NCBI GenBank assembly: GCA_947624075.1
Contig: CANQIM010000088.1
Span: 1 to 5,299 of the forward strand
Length of the DNA: 5,299 bases
Direction: 5' to 3'
Source of the DNA: an uncultured Bacilli bacterium
Lineage (GTDB): Bacteria > Bacillota_I > Bacilli_A > RF39 > UBA660
Made by a program: the position numbers and the translations under genes. The notes beneath the pieces were generated by a model. The model was not told the DNA's origin and did no database searches. It was given only the letters and a program-made list of their open reading frames with translations. Of this stretch, positions 4,796 through 5,299 are shown piece by piece. The first letter of the stretch is position 1; each line of letters opens with the position of its first letter.

Positions 4796-5299
4796 TTACT
4801 TTACTTTAGTGGCACAAAAGCCGTTATAAGAAACTCTATTAGACGCAGTTCCGTTATAACTTGTCCATATATAAATTGCACTTAACCTATCTGTACTATT
4901 ATAATATGCATACGTTACAGTTAAAGTTCCATCATAGTTAGTCGCACCTCGATATCCTTCGGCTGTAAAGCAGGAACCAGTGTATTGATCTACGCAGGAA
5001 GTTAAATATAATCCTGTTGGAGCATTATTTGAGTAAATAGCCCTTACTGAAACGACACAATAAGAATTTGGAGGAATACTTATTGAATGACCTGTATATG
5101 ATAGGGTTGTTGTCGAAGTAAAATTTCCTCCTCCTTCTATATTTTGAACAGTATATAATTTATCTTCTATTCCAAATAGCCTTGTATCTATCTTTGAACA
5201 TGTTCCATCTATTGCATTTTGGACATTAGTTGCTCCTATACTCATATTATCTTGATATACTACATCTTTACTATTTATTAGGGTTGCTGCTAAAACGTA
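4796..5299 (-). CDS. Secreted or surface-type protein of unknown function, 5'-truncated by the window edge
   Basis: The reading frame stays open through the window edge, so only the last 167 residues are visible. The methionine at 5245 is internal, since YVLAATLINSKDVVYQDN precedes it in frame with no stop and no ribosome site. The segment AATLINSKDVVY followed by ATNVQNAIDGTCSKI resembles the linker seen in many gut Bacillota surface proteins, where a hydrophobic signal or pilin-like helix is followed by a (S/T)TNVQxAIDEL motif (recalled pattern). The rest is rich in Thr, Ser, Tyr, Asn and Gly, alternates like beta strands and contains six Cys, which could form disulfides outside the cell. 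Such domains also occur in phage tail and adhesin-like proteins. There are no phage genes nearby, so a cell-surface role is favoured. It has its own terminator and is probably separate from the downstream operon. Confidence 0.7.
   Translation of the reverse strand, partial: YVLAATLINSKDVVYQDNMSIGATNVQNAIDGTCSKIDTRLFGIEDKLYTVQNIEGGGNFTSTTTLSYTGHSISIPPNSYCVVSVRAIYSNNAPTGLYLTSCVDQYTGSCFTAEGYRGATNYDGTLTVTYAYYNSTDRLSAIYIWTSYNGTASNRVSYNGFCATKVK

Noticed and set aside
5243..5245. ATG as the start of the surface-protein gene
   Set aside because: The frame is open for 18 more codons to the window edge, the upstream residues fit the family linker, and no Shine-Dalgarno site precedes this ATG.
1..5299. 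Alternative genetic code (TGA as Trp)
   Set aside because: All Trp codons checked are TGG and no gene reads through TGA. None of the seven visible stop codons is TGA, but that is expected by chance in a small AT-rich sample.
1..5299. Mobile element, CRISPR array, tRNA or riboswitch
   Set aside because: No spaced direct repeats, transposase or integrase frames, terminal inverted repeats, cloverleaf signatures or long structured leaders were found.

Overview
The window is strongly AT-rich, with short intergenic gaps, strong purine-rich Shine-Dalgarno sites, consensus sigma-A type promoters and AT-rich intrinsic terminators. Together with the gene families present (YtrA-type GntR regulator, DUF1848, DUF362, YugP-like membrane protein), this points to a low-GC Bacillota host, probably an anaerobic gut Bacilli or Clostridia lineage. 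The order-level placement is inference. Every Trp is encoded by TGG and no in-frame TGA is read through, so the standard table 11 code fits.

Layout: (1) Positions 1-207 are a leader with two short inverted repeats and a clear promoter. (2) 208-1020 (+) is a monocistronic gene for a YugP-family membrane protein whose zinc-binding HExxH motif has been replaced, so it looks like an intact pseudoprotease. (3) 1030-1060 is a terminator in a tail-to-tail gap, usable from both sides. (4) 4694 down to 1071 (-) is a tightly packed five-gene cluster: a YtrA-type GntR repressor, an ABC ATPase (GTG start), an ABC-2 type permease, a DUF1848 protein with a C-terminal CX3CX2C cysteine motif, and a DUF362 protein. 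(5) 4695-4795 holds the promoter of that cluster, a palindromic operator over its -10 and start site, and the terminator of the gene upstream. (6) 4796-5299 (-) is the 3' part of a gene for a secreted or surface-type protein; its true start lies beyond the window.

The first three genes of the cluster form a familiar module: a small GntR repressor autoregulates itself and a one-ATPase, one-permease transporter whose genes overlap by single bases (TAGTG and TAATG). The DUF1848 gene follows the permease by 3 nt and the DUF362 gene follows 20 nt later, so both may be induced with the transporter. A possible weak internal promoter precedes the DUF362 gene.

The two points most worth attention are the active-site-dead YugP relative, which has its own good promoter and terminator, and the compact multi-half-site operator that predicts control of the transporter and the two cysteine-rich proteins. 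I saw no CRISPR array, tRNA, rRNA, insertion sequence or prophage module.
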